DNA from: Kordiimonas aquimaris
Lineage (GTDB): Bacteria > Pseudomonadota > Alphaproteobacteria > Sphingomonadales > Kordiimonadaceae
Length of the DNA stretch: 64,000 nucleotides
NCBI RefSeq assembly: GCF_025574485.1
Contig: NZ_JAOBPO010000003.1
Location: 473,867-537,866, forward strand
Direction: 5' to 3'
The notes below the pieces were generated by a model. The model saw only the letters and a list, made by a program, of their open reading frames with translations, was not told the origin of the DNA and ran no database searches. Positions 1-9,349 of this stretch are shown one piece after another; positions within the stretch are counted from its first letter, which is position 1, and every line of letters starts with the position of its first letter. The translations under genes were made by a program, and so were the position numbers.

Positions 1-594
1 GCCCATTTTGGCATAGGCCGTACCGAGCTCAAGGCCGATATACCCACCGCCAATTACCACAAGTTTTTCTGGCACTTTATCAAGGGACAGTGCTTCTGTA
101 CTTGAAATTATGTTCCCACCGTATGGTAAACTCGGGATTTCAACAGGTACACTACCCGTGGCAAGAATTACGTTTTCTGCTTGTATTGTAACCGGACCAT
201 CATCCGTTTCGACAATACAGGTTTTCCCGTCTTCCATACGGCCCCAGCCAACAACAAGTTTTACTTTGTTTTTTTTCAGTAAGCCCGTAACACCACTGTT
301 CAAACGTCCAACAATGCCATCTTTCCAGGCAATGGTTTTTGACAGATCAAGGCTTGGTGTGCTGGCTGAGATGCCCAGTACATTATCACCTGTGAAATGA
401 ACGGCTTTCTCAAACTCTTCCGCGGCATGAATAAGTGCCTTTGACGGGATACAGCCAACGTTCAAACATGTACCACCCGGCGCTTGACCATCAACAATGA
501 TCGTATCAATGCCCAGCTGACCCGCACGGATAGCAGCAACATAACCGCCCGGGCCTGCACCAAGTACCAGAAGCTTACATTTAAGTTTGCTCAT
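1..594 (-). CDS. lpdA: Dihydrolipoyl dehydrogenase (E3), partial
   Basis: This is the N-terminal 198 residues of a dihydrolipoamide dehydrogenase; the C-terminal part runs off the left edge. E3 reoxidises the dihydrolipoyl arm of a 2-oxoacid dehydrogenase using FAD and NAD+. Visible are the N-terminal FAD-binding glycine motif (GAGPGG near residue 13), the redox-active disulfide motif GGTCLNVGC, and the start of the NAD-binding fold (VVIGGGYIG) near the truncated end. The start codon directly follows the E2 stop with no gap, and the gene is last of four cotranscribed genes E1alpha-E1beta-E2-E3. This position makes it the E3 dedicated to the branched-chain complex rather than the pyruvate or 2-oxoglutarate one; that assignment is inferred from context. 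Confidence 0.95.
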   Translation of the reverse strand, partial: MSKLKCKLLVLGAGPGGYVAAIRAGQLGIDTIIVDGQAPGGTCLNVGCIPSKALIHAAEEFEKAVHFTGDNVLGISASTPSLDLSKTIAWKDGIVGRLNSGVTGLLKKNKVKLVVGWGRMEDGKTCIVETDDGPVTIQAENVILATGSVPVEIPSLPYGGNIISSTEALSLDKVPEKLVVIGGGYIGLELGTAYAKMG

Positions 595-1887
595 CTAAGC
601 CTCCATAAACAGAGTTGCAGGGTTTTCCAGAAGGCCCCGAATACGTTGAATAAACTCAGCAGCATCCCAACCATCGACAATACGATGATCGAACGAGGAA
701 GACAGGTTCATGATCTTGCGCGGAACAAACCCACCATCACGCCAAACTGGGCGCATCTCAACTTTGTTTACGCCGACAATAGCAACCTCAGGGCTGTTCA
801 TAACAGGCGTAGAAACAATACCACCCATCTTGCCAAGGCTGGACAGGGTTATGGTAGAGCCGGTTAATTCATCACGCGTAATGGAACCATCGCGTGCAGC
901 ATTTGCAAGGCGCTTTGCTTCGTCGGCCATACCGTGAACACTCATAGTTTCAGCATGCCTGATCACTGGCACCATCAAACCGCCCGGCGTTTGCGCGGCC
1001 ATACCAATATGAACACCACCGTATTGATACAGTGTGTCGTTACCGTCATCATAGTGACTATTCAGTTTGGGATAATCTTTGATGGCAATAACCATAGCGC
1101 GCATAATGAATGGCAATATTGTAAGCTTTGGCTGGCCTTCCTTTGCAGTGGCATTCATGTGTGCGCGCAAATCTTCCACTGCAGTAACATCAACTTCGTC
1201 AACATATGTAATGTGAGGAATGCGTTGCTTGGCGTCCTGCATGCGCTCAGCAATCTTGCGGCGCAGGCCAATGACCTTAATTTCTTCGACAGACGTGTCT
1301 GCAACTTTGGACGCGCCGCCCACAGGCGCAGACGCACCAGAGATGTATGCGTCAAGGTCGTCATGACTAATACGCCCTGCCGGACCTGTACCGTGTACAT
1401 ACTGTAATTTAACACCTGCGTCTGCAGCTCGCTTACGCACAGCAGGTGATGCAAGTGGCTTCTCCCCTTCTGCACGCAGCGCACCGGACGCTGCACTCGT
1501 TTTTGTAACAGTTGGCCTCTTGACCTCTGCAACTTTCTTCGGTGCAGGCTCTGCCTTTGGTTCTGACGCAGGTTTAGAAGCAGGCTTTTCTTCCACAGCC
1601 TTCGGTGCAGAAGCCTCCGCAGATATGCTAGCGGCGTTACCCTCGCCTTCCACTTCCAGTGTTATGATAACTGCACCAACAGCCGTCATGTCACCTACTT
1701 CACCAGAAATATCAGCAACTGTACCATCAACAGGGCTTGGTATTTCGACAGTTGCTTTATCAGTCATAACGGCAGCAAGTACGTCATCTTCTTTGATGAC
1801 ATCACCAACTTTGACATTCCATTCTACGATCTCAGCTTCGGTTATACCTTCACCAACATCCGGCATCTGGATTTTATGCAGTCCCAT
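595..1887 (-). CDS. bkdB: Branched-chain 2-oxoacid dehydrogenase E2 (dihydrolipoyl acyltransferase)
   Basis: This is the core acyltransferase of the branched-chain 2-oxoacid dehydrogenase complex, 430 residues. It moves the acyl group from the lipoyl arm to CoA. Domain order: one lipoyl domain (lipoyl lysine about K44 in the MTDKATVEIPSP motif), an Ala/Pro/Lys-rich linker (about 85-140), a peripheral-subunit-binding domain (about 145-182, containing ASPAVRKRA and GPAGRI), and the catalytic domain ending in the SSSFDHRIVDG active-site motif near residue 400. A single lipoyl domain and total length suit a branched-chain E2. The start overlaps the E1beta stop by one base and the stop abuts the E3 start, so translation is probably coupled. 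A pyruvate-type E2 is unlikely given the E1alpha/E1beta partners. Confidence 0.95.
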   Translation of the reverse strand: MGLHKIQMPDVGEGITEAEIVEWNVKVGDVIKEDDVLAAVMTDKATVEIPSPVDGTVADISGEVGDMTAVGAVIITLEVEGEGNAASISAEASAPKAVEEKPASKPASEPKAEPAPKKVAEVKRPTVTKTSAASGALRAEGEKPLASPAVRKRAADAGVKLQYVHGTGPAGRISHDDLDAYISGASAPVGGASKVADTSVEEIKVIGLRRKIAERMQDAKQRIPHITYVDEVDVTAVEDLRAHMNATAKEGQPKLTILPFIMRAMVIAIKDYPKLNSHYDDGNDTLYQYGGVHIGMAAQTPGGLMVPVIRHAETMSVHGMADEAKRLANAARDGSITRDELTGSTITLSSLGKMGGIVSTPVMNSPEVAIVGVNKVEMRPVWRDGGFVPRKIMNLSSSFDHRIVDGWDAAEFIQRIRGLLENPATLFMEA

Positions 1888-2903
1888 TATACCGTCTCCA
1901 TCATAGCTTTAAGTTCTCGGCCTACCCTTGCTGGTCCCGGGAAATAGTCCCATTCCTGTGCATGTGGATACGGCGTATCGTATCCAGCGACCCTAACAAC
2001 CGGTGATTCCAGATGATAGAAGCAACGTTCTTGTACCTGCGCGGCAAGCTCAGCGCCAAACCCCGAAGTTTGTGTGGCCTCATGTAACACCATACAGCGG
2101 CCAGTTTTCTCAACTGATTTAACGATTGCATCTACATCCAGCGGCAAAAGCGAACGCAGATCAATAATTTCTGCATTAATACCTGTTTCATTTACGGCAG
2201 CTTCAGCGACATAAACCATCGTGCCGTAAGTCAGGATAGTAACATCTTCACCTTCACGGAAAGTCGTCGCTTTACCGATTTCAACTGTGTAATGCCCTTC
2301 AGGAACGTCACCAAGTGGGTGCTTGGACCAGTTGCTCGCTGGCCGGTCATGATGACCATCAAAAGGGCCATTATACAAGCGCTTTGGCTCAAAGACGATT
2401 ACAGGATCAGGATCTTCAATCGCAGCAATGAGCAAACCCTTTGCATCGTATGGATTAGAGGGAATAACCGACTTAACGCCTGCGATGTGTGTAAATAGCG
2501 ATTCCGGGCTCTGGCTATGCGTTTGCCCGCCAAAGATGCCGCCACCAACTGGCGTACGTATCGTTATCGGTGCAGTAAACTGTTCACCTGAACGGTAGCG
2601 CAAGCGCGCAGCCTCTGAAACGATCTGATCATAAGCAGGGTAAATATAATCCGCGAATTGTATTTCAACACAAGGGCGCAAGCCGTATGCCGCCATACCG
2701 ATCGCCGAACCAACTATTCCGCTTTCATTAATAGGGGTATCAAACACACGGTTTGTACCATATTTTTGCTGAAGGCCGTGCGTACACCGGAAAACACCGC
2801 CGAAATAACCAACATCTTCACCGAAAACAACAACGTTCTCGTCTGCGGCCATTTTAACATCCATTGCATCGCGGATGGCTTCAATCATAGACATTTGCGG
2901 CAT
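1887..2903 (-). CDS. bkdA2: Branched-chain 2-oxoacid dehydrogenase E1 beta subunit
   Basis: This 338-residue protein is the beta subunit of the thiamine-diphosphate-dependent E1 heterotetramer. With E1alpha it decarboxylates the 2-oxoacids from Leu, Ile and Val and acylates lipoyl-E2. Family signatures seen are the N-terminal MSMIEAIRDAM and VFGEDVG segments, the TPINESGIVG stretch and the RTPVGGG motif, all typical of transketolase-like E1beta chains. The ATG at 2903 is preceded by GGGAG at good spacing. It starts two bases after the E1alpha stop and ends overlapping the E2 start by one base, so the three subunits are tightly coupled. Confidence 0.96.
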   Translation of the reverse strand: MPQMSMIEAIRDAMDVKMAADENVVVFGEDVGYFGGVFRCTHGLQQKYGTNRVFDTPINESGIVGSAIGMAAYGLRPCVEIQFADYIYPAYDQIVSEAARLRYRSGEQFTAPITIRTPVGGGIFGGQTHSQSPESLFTHIAGVKSVIPSNPYDAKGLLIAAIEDPDPVIVFEPKRLYNGPFDGHHDRPASNWSKHPLGDVPEGHYTVEIGKATTFREGEDVTILTYGTMVYVAEAAVNETGINAEIIDLRSLLPLDVDAIVKSVEKTGRCMVLHEATQTSGFGAELAAQVQERCFYHLESPVVRVAGYDTPYPHAQEWDYFPGPARVGRELKAMMETV

Positions 2904-2905
2904 GG

Positions 2906-4138
<1,233 letters not shown>

Positions 4139-4163
4139 TCAGTCCCTCACTATATGGTACCCC

Positions 4164-4192
4164 AAAATACGTCAGCATTAATGACGTATTTT
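4164..4192. promoter_or_regulatory. Palindromic operator candidate upstream of the BCKDH operon
   Basis: An 11-bp arm AAAATACGTCA (4164-4174) is matched exactly by TGACGTATTTT (4182-4192) with a 7-bp spacer. It lies 31 bp upstream of the E1alpha start codon, where a repressor or a class II activator would sit. There is no T-rich tail suited to termination, and it lies 5' of the operon, so a protein-binding site is more likely than a terminator. No regulator gene lies next to it; Lrp/BkdR-like or TetR/LysR-like proteins are possible. The rest of 4133-4403 shows no convincing gene. Confidence 0.6.
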
Positions 4193-4403
4193 GCAGGTTA
4201 AAATCAACGTAATCTTACTTTTGCGCGCGAATTAGAAATTTAAGAACTCAAAGCGGCAAAAAACTTTCGTGATAGAATACACTGTCGCAATAAGGTTTCT
4301 GAAAATTACGGCAATATATTGCCACTCTATCACATGCGCGCACGAGTCTATTAGTTGGATCACTGGTCGGCTGCCAGATACAGCTAAAGGACTAAAGACT
4401 TAT

Positions 4404-5285
4404 TTACCGGACAGGGCGCGCATGATGAACGCCGGCTTTTGCATAGGCTTGCGTACCGTGATGAAACACTTTGTCTGACTTTAAAACAGCATCAACTCGG
4501 TATATTGTGGCGTCGTTTTCCAAGCGATCATATATGGGGCCAAAGTCTTCGTATGTTTGCTCCAGCAAGGACTCAAAACTATCAATAACCATGTATGTCT
4601 TCTGATAATCATCAATATGATATTCGGTCTTCATGGTTCGCTCTACACCAAAACCAATACGGTTTGGGCTGGTATCATGAATGGAAAAATAACTCTCTGA
4701 TTTTGAGCTCAGTACACCAGCACCGTATATGCGCATACCGTCTGGCGTATTAATCAAACCAAACTCAACTGTATACCAATATAACCGCGCAAGGTTTGGC
4801 AATACGCCGCGGCCCAGCGCGTGCAAACCACCTTTACCATACGCTTCCATATATTCAGCAAAAACAGGATTAGCCAGCAACGGTACATGTCCGTAAACAT
4901 CATGAAAAACATCCGGCTCCTGCAAATAATCTAACTGGGCTTCACTTCTAATAAAGTTACCCGCAGGGAAACGCTTATTGGCAAGATGTTCGAAGAAAAC
5001 ATCATCTGGCACCAAGTCAGGCACCGCAACCACACGCCAGCCTGTTCTTTTTTCAAGCAAATTTGACAAATGATCAAAGTTTGGAATACCGCCACCTGAA
5101 AGTTCCAAAACTTCAAGCCCTTCGAGAAACTCGTTACAAGCCAGTCCTTTTAGAAACTGACCCTGGCGTGCAAACAAACGATCCCACCGGTCATGCTCTT
5201 CAGCAGTAAACTTTCCCCAGTCCTGATCAATTGTGTAATCATCGTTGACATTCACTGTGCGACCAAGGCGCGTAACAATTTCCAT
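4404..5285 (-). CDS. phhA: Phenylalanine 4-monooxygenase
   Basis: This pterin-dependent iron enzyme hydroxylates phenylalanine to tyrosine. It is 293 residues, the usual length of the bacterial single-domain form, which lacks the regulatory ACT domain of the animal enzyme. The iron ligands are visible: H128 and H133 in DVFHDVYGHVPLL, and E174 in WYTVEFGL. It is the last gene of the tyrosine degradation operon, 35 bp after maiA, so phenylalanine would be fed into the same pathway. No pterin-4a-carbinolamine dehydratase (phhB), often its neighbour, is present in this window. Confidence 0.95.
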   Translation of the reverse strand: MEIVTRLGRTVNVNDDYTIDQDWGKFTAEEHDRWDRLFARQGQFLKGLACNEFLEGLEVLELSGGGIPNFDHLSNLLEKRTGWRVVAVPDLVPDDVFFEHLANKRFPAGNFIRSEAQLDYLQEPDVFHDVYGHVPLLANPVFAEYMEAYGKGGLHALGRGVLPNLARLYWYTVEFGLINTPDGMRIYGAGVLSSKSESYFSIHDTSPNRIGFGVERTMKTEYHIDDYQKTYMVIDSFESLLEQTYEDFGPIYDRLENDATIYRVDAVLKSDKVFHHGTQAYAKAGVHHARPVR

Positions 5286-5320
5286 TTTCAGCTTCCAGAA
5301 CGCTTGGATATGCGATCTGC

Positions 5321-5962
5321 TTAAACAGCCGCATCCGGTTGATTCTCTGGCAATGCTTTTTGGAACGCTGCCAACTTATTACAATTGGCATCAATTCGCA
5401 CGATAGAAGGAAAGGCGTCAAGTGGTACATTGAAGCGCCGGGCGTTATAGAGCTGTGGGACAAGGTAAATATCGGCATGGGTGGGCTTATCGCCGAAACA
5501 ATAACTCCCAGAAACACTTGAAGTTATAGATTCAAATGCTTGGAATCCTTTACAAATCCAATCTGCATACCAATCATTCACAGCTACTTCATCGGCACCA
5601 AATTCTTGTTTTAACTTCGATAACACAGATACGTTATTAAGTGGGTGAACGTCACATGCAATGATGTTGGCAAGCTGTCGAACAACTGCACGGTCGGCAA
5701 TATTTTGCGGCAACAACGGCACGTCTGGATACGCTTCCTCAAGATACTCAAGAATTGCAGGCGACTGACCAATTGCAACAGTATCATCAACAAAATACGG
5801 CAACCGCCCTTGCGGGTTTATCGCCAGAAACGCGTCACCCTTATGTTCATTGATCGTAGGCTTCAAGTTTACTGGAACTGACTTTGCTTCCAGCCCTTTT
5901 AGCGCAAGCGCAATGCGCACACGGTATGCAGCTGAAGATCGGAAATAATCATATAGTATCAC
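5321..5962 (-). CDS. maiA: Maleylacetoacetate isomerase
   Basis: This zeta-class glutathione-S-transferase-like protein of 213 residues isomerises maleylacetoacetate to fumarylacetoacetate using glutathione. The N-terminal thioredoxin-fold motif FRSSAAYRVRIAL (residues 7-19) contains the catalytic serine region of the zeta class, and NPQGRLPYF with QSPAILEYLEE follows as the glutathione-binding part. It starts with GTG at 5962, eight bases after the fahA stop, so the two are cotranscribed. Enzyme identity is supported by both motif and operon neighbours. Confidence 0.94.
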   Translation of the reverse strand: MILYDYFRSSAAYRVRIALALKGLEAKSVPVNLKPTINEHKGDAFLAINPQGRLPYFVDDTVAIGQSPAILEYLEEAYPDVPLLPQNIADRAVVRQLANIIACDVHPLNNVSVLSKLKQEFGADEVAVNDWYADWICKGFQAFESITSSVSGSYCFGDKPTHADIYLVPQLYNARRFNVPLDAFPSIVRIDANCNKLAAFQKALPENQPDAAV

Positions 5963-5970
5963 TGAAAAAC

Positions 5971-6978
5971 CTAGTTTTTGGTTAGTGTTTGATCAATAGC
6001 GCCAAAAATAGATTGACCGTTTTTGTCATTCATCTCAATACGAATTTTATCACCAAAATCCATAAAAGGAGTAGCCGGCGCACCAGATTCAATTGTTTCA
6101 ATCATGCGGATTTCGGCAATACAGCTATACCCAACACCGCCTTCTGCAACTGGCTTGCCCGGACCGTCATCCAGTTTGTTCGAAACTGTACCAGACCCGA
6201 TGATTACCCCTGCCCCAAGTGGTCTCGTTTTTGCTGCATGCGAAATCAAATCAGCAAAATCAAAGGTCATATCGATGCCAGCATCAGGCTTGCCAAACAA
6301 TGTGCCATTAAAATGCGATAACAAAGGCAGGTGAAGTTTATTATCGACCCAGGCGTCACCGAGTTCATCAGGCGTTACACAAACGGGACTAAATGCACTC
6401 GAAGGTTTCGCTTGAAAAAACCCAAACCCTTTACCCAGTTCACCCGGAATAAGACCACGCAATGAAACATCATTTACGAGCATGAGCAATTTGATGTGAT
6501 TTCCAGCATCTGTGCTTGATACGCCCATCGGCACATCATCTGTAATAACAGCGACTTCTGCCTCAAAATCAACACCCCACCCCTCTGTTTGCGGCATCAC
6601 AATGTTACCACGCGGATCAAGGAAAGTATCGGAACCACCCTGATACATTAATGGGTCTGTCCAAAAACTTGTCGGCATCTCTGCACCACGTGCTTTGCGC
6701 ACAAGCTCCACATGGTTCACATAGGCAGACCCGTCTGCCCACTGGTAAGCACGGGGCAAGGGCGAAGCACATAGCGCCTCGTTAAATACCTCACCTTCAA
6801 TCTGATCATTGTTTAATTGCTGGTACAAAGCGTCCAACTGTGGTGCAGTGCTTGCCCAATTGTCGATTGCTGCTTGCAAAGTACTTGCAATATTTGAAGC
6901 ATCAACCATGCGGCCAAGGTCTTTTGAGACAACAACAAGTTTTCCGTCACGTCCATGTTTAAGCGATGCAAGTTTCAT
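5971..6978 (-). CDS. fahA: Fumarylacetoacetase (FAH family)
   Basis: This 335-residue fumarylacetoacetate hydrolase would cleave fumarylacetoacetate to fumarate and acetoacetate, the last step of tyrosine breakdown. The N-terminal MKLASLKHGRDGKLVVVS is typical of the two-domain bacterial FAH form, and the metal-binding core is visible in DFEAEVAVITDDV and in the LVNDVSLRGLIPGELGKGFG segment. It lies between the VOC-family gene (77 bp upstream) and maiA (8 bp downstream). The family also has acylpyruvate hydrolases, but the context makes fumarylacetoacetase much the most likely. Confidence 0.92.
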   Translation of the reverse strand: MKLASLKHGRDGKLVVVSKDLGRMVDASNIASTLQAAIDNWASTAPQLDALYQQLNNDQIEGEVFNEALCASPLPRAYQWADGSAYVNHVELVRKARGAEMPTSFWTDPLMYQGGSDTFLDPRGNIVMPQTEGWGVDFEAEVAVITDDVPMGVSSTDAGNHIKLLMLVNDVSLRGLIPGELGKGFGFFQAKPSSAFSPVCVTPDELGDAWVDNKLHLPLLSHFNGTLFGKPDAGIDMTFDFADLISHAAKTRPLGAGVIIGSGTVSNKLDDGPGKPVAEGGVGYSCIAEIRMIETIESGAPATPFMDFGDKIRIEMNDKNGQSIFGAIDQTLTKN

Positions 6979-7055
6979 AAAGCCCTCTGTATTATTCTAT
7001 ATGTCTGGATCATTCTCTATATTTGGCCGCTTTAGCCACACTAGTCAGTTCCAAT

Positions 7056-7607
7056 TTAATCTTCGTTCGGCGCTACAAATTCGCCATTACCATGCAGCCA
7101 ATCTGCATGCTTCGGCGCTTTTTTCGTGCGCGACCATTCTTCCAGCATCGCGGGCGCAACACGCTTTAATTCCTGATGCATACCTGGTTTAGCTGTGTTG
7201 GCCGCAAGTTCAAGCCTATGTCCGTTAGGGTCAAAGAAATAAATCGATTTGAATATCGTGTGATCTGTTGGCCCGAGCACATCAATACCGGCATCTTCCA
7301 AACGAGCCTTGGCAGCCAATAATGCATCTTCGGACTCAACTTCAAACGCAATATGTTGCACCCATTCAGGTGTGTTCTGATCGCGGTCCATATCAGCCTG
7401 GTTTGGCAGTTCAAAAAATGCCAAAACATTACCAGCACCCGCATCCATAAATATGTGGATATACGGATCCGGCTCACCCGTAGACGGCACTTCATCTTCA
7501 GCAATTGCTAGTTGAAAATCCATGTCTAGGTGCTGTTGATAGAAAGACACAGTTTCCTTAGCGTCACGGCAGCGATACGCCACATGATGAATACGTTTGA
7601 TATCCAT
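7056..7607 (-). CDS. VOC-superfamily (glyoxalase/dioxygenase-fold) protein in the tyrosine operon
   Basis: This 183-residue single-module vicinal-oxygen-chelate protein has the four metal-ligand positions expected of a glyoxalase-type fold: His8 in IHHVAY, Glu66 in AFFELP, His85 in VQHIAF and Glu133 in HRLELA. It therefore looks catalytically competent as a metal-dependent isomerase, lyase or dioxygenase, but the substrate cannot be read from sequence. It has an excellent RBS (GGAG) and begins 19 bp after hppD, so it is cotranscribed with tyrosine catabolic genes. It is far too short and of the wrong fold to be homogentisate dioxygenase. Confidence 0.85.
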   Translation of the reverse strand: MDIKRIHHVAYRCRDAKETVSFYQQHLDMDFQLAIAEDEVPSTGEPDPYIHIFMDAGAGNVLAFFELPNQADMDRDQNTPEWVQHIAFEVESEDALLAAKARLEDAGIDVLGPTDHTIFKSIYFFDPNGHRLELAANTAKPGMHQELKRVAPAMLEEWSRTKKAPKHADWLHGNGEFVAPNED

Positions 7608-7626
7608 GGAATTACTCCTCTTCAGC

Positions 7627-8718
7627 TTATTCCGCCGCTGTGCCTTTGCCGCCTACAATACCACGGGCGACTTGGTCGCGCTCTATGGATTCGAAAAGCG
7701 CCTTGAAATTACCCTCGCCAAACCCTTCATCCTTCTTGCGCTGAATGAACTCAAAAAAGATTGGTCCAATCTGTGTGTCAGAGAATATCTGCAACAATAA
7801 TCGCGGATCGCCCTCTTCGGTTGAACCATCAAGTAAAATACCGCGCTCTTTCAACTCTGACACTGGTTCTCCGTGCCCCGGCAAACGCTCGTCCAGCATC
7901 GCATAGTATGTGTCTGGTGGTGCCGTCATGAAAGGCACACCCCGTGCCTTCAATTTGTCCCAACAACCAAGCAGATCATCACATGAAAAGGCAATGTGTT
8001 GAATACCCTCTCCGTTATACTGCATGAGATATTCTTCAATTTGACCATTTCCACCACCAGATTCTTCGTTAAGCGGAATCCGGATAAGCCCGTCAGGGGC
8101 GGTCATCGCGCGAGATACAAGACCGGTGTACTCACCTTTAATGTCGAAATAGCGAATTTCGCGAAAGTTAAAGAATTTTTCATAGAAATTAGCCCAGTAA
8201 TCCATGCGGCCACGATAAACATTGTGCGTCAGATGATCGATTACATTAAAACCACAACCCTCAGGGTGTCGGTCAACACCGTCGAGCCACTCAAAATCTA
8301 TATCATAAATGCTGCCGCCGTCTTCGTATCGGTCAATCAGATAGAGTGCAGCGCCGCCAATGCCCTTAATAGCAGGCAACCGTAATTCCATCGGCCCCGT
8401 TGGCACTTCAATAGGTTGCGCACCCTTTGATACAACATGATCATATGCTTTTGCTGCGTCTTTAACACGAAAAGCCATACCGCACGCACATGGCCCGTGT
8501 TCTTCAGCAAAATAGGCCGCAGGTGTTTTCTTTTCATAGTTTGTGATGAAGTTAATATCACCCTGCCGCCACAACTCAACATTCTTGGATCGATGCTTGG
8601 CAACAAGTGTAAAGCCCATCATCTCAAACACAGGCTCCAACAAGCCCTTTTCAGGGGCCGAAAACTCCACGAACTCAAATCCGTCTAAGCCAACCGGGTT
8701 TTCAAATAGGTCTGCCAT
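7627..8718 (-). CDS. hppD: 4-hydroxyphenylpyruvate dioxygenase
   Basis: This 363-residue enzyme converts 4-hydroxyphenylpyruvate to homogentisate with a non-haem iron. The protein starts [16 protein letters not shown], the standard start of bacterial HPPD, so I used the ATG at 8718 and not the upstream TTG; GGGAG lies before it. The two-His-one-Glu iron site is visible in [18 protein letters not shown] and IFFEFIQRK. It is first in the operon hppD-VOC-fahA-maiA-phhA and diverges from a MarR regulator gene, with a strong palindrome between them. Confidence 0.96.
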   Translation of the reverse strand: MADLFENPVGLDGFEFVEFSAPEKGLLEPVFEMMGFTLVAKHRSKNVELWRQGDINFITNYEKKTPAAYFAEEHGPCACGMAFRVKDAAKAYDHVVSKGAQPIEVPTGPMELRLPAIKGIGGAALYLIDRYEDGGSIYDIDFEWLDGVDRHPEGCGFNVIDHLTHNVYRGRMDYWANFYEKFFNFREIRYFDIKGEYTGLVSRAMTAPDGLIRIPLNEESGGGNGQIEEYLMQYNGEGIQHIAFSCDDLLGCWDKLKARGVPFMTAPPDTYYAMLDERLPGHGEPVSELKERGILLDGSTEEGDPRLLLQIFSDTQIGPIFFEFIQRKKDEGFGEGNFKALFESIERDQVARGIVGGKGTAAE

Positions 8719-8757
8719 GGCACAACGCTCCCATAATCCTGTATACAAATGAACGTA

Positions 8758-8773
8758 TTGATTCGATGATCAA
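8758..8773. promoter_or_regulatory. Short inverted repeat in the hppD/marR divergent region
   Basis: Five-base arms TTGAT and ATCAA lie around a six-base spacer, 40 bp upstream of the hppD start. Its position near the likely hppD promoter suggests a secondary binding site, but arms this short could be chance. Confidence 0.3.
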
Positions 8774-8785
8774 TTGAAGCCTAAC

Positions 8786-8807
8786 ATTAGTTTCATAAGA
8801 AACTAAT
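8786..8807. promoter_or_regulatory. Probable MarR operator between hppD and marR
   Basis: Nine-base arms ATTAGTTTC and GAAACTAAT around a four-base ATAA spacer form a perfect inverted repeat. Size and AT-richness fit MarR-family operators. It lies 31 bp from the marR GTG and 68 bp from the hppD ATG, so one bound dimer could control both directions. Confidence 0.7.
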
Positions 8808-8837
8808 TGCAAGAGTTACTATTAAAGGTTTATCACC

Positions 8838-9281
8838 GTGACTAACAAGACTTTGCTATTAAAAGACTTTCTGCCTTACCGCCTGTCGCTTTTATCGAAC
8901 AAGATCAGCCGTACAATTGCAGATGGCTACGAAGAACGCTTTAGTCTGACCTTGCCTGAATGGCGTGTGATGGCAGCACTGGGTGAAGAACCAAACATAT
9001 CAGCAAATCAAGTTGTCGAAAAAACTGCAATGGACAAAGTGGCTGTTTCGCGCGCGGTTAAGAAGCTACTGGAAGATGGTCGTATTGAACGTCAATTCTC
9101 GCAAGATGATCGCAGACGCTCCGTTTTGACACTATCCGAATCTGGTGCAGCCATATACCAAGACATTATTCCGATTGCGCTTACTCATGAACAACGCTTA
9201 CTTGCCAATTTTTCAGACGAAGAAAAAGCACAATTTGATGCTCTGTTCGATAAGCTTATGCAGAATCAAAGTGCACTATAG
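8838..9281 (+). CDS. MarR-family transcriptional regulator
   Basis: This 147-residue winged-helix regulator belongs to the MarR family: the PEWRVMAALGE helix, the recognition helix region MDKVAVSRAVKKLLEDG and the wing DDRRRSVLTLSESG are all present. The start is GTG, with AAAGG nine bases upstream. It is divergent from hppD, and the shared intergenic region contains a 22-bp palindrome, so it most likely represses the tyrosine operon and itself. The effector is probably a pathway intermediate, but this is inferred from position only. Confidence 0.9.
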   Translation: MTNKTLLLKDFLPYRLSLLSNKISRTIADGYEERFSLTLPEWRVMAALGEEPNISANQVVEKTAMDKVAVSRAVKKLLEDGRIERQFSQDDRRRSVLTLSESGAAIYQDIIPIALTHEQRLLANFSDEEKAQFDALFDKLMQNQSAL

Positions 9282-9293
9282 GTCAATTTAAAA

Positions 9294-9349
9294 GACTATT
9301 TTTCGGCAACTAAATCAAACACTTATATCTTAAATCTCAAAAAATAGTC
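9294..9349. terminator. Long-loop inverted repeat between convergent marR and ansA
   Basis: GACTATTTTT (9294-9303) is complementary to AAAAATAGTC (9340-9349), with 36 bases between. It sits exactly between two convergent genes and could act as a weak bidirectional terminator, though the loop is long and the stem AT-rich. Confidence 0.35.

Noticed and set aside
4269-4478. Possible small gene upstream of the BCKDH operon
   Set aside because: It overlaps the end of phhA on the other strand and lacks a ribosome site or motif.
7056-7607. Homogentisate dioxygenase substitute
   Set aside because: At 183 residues with a single VOC module, it is much too small and of another fold than HmgA; no evidence supports that reaction.
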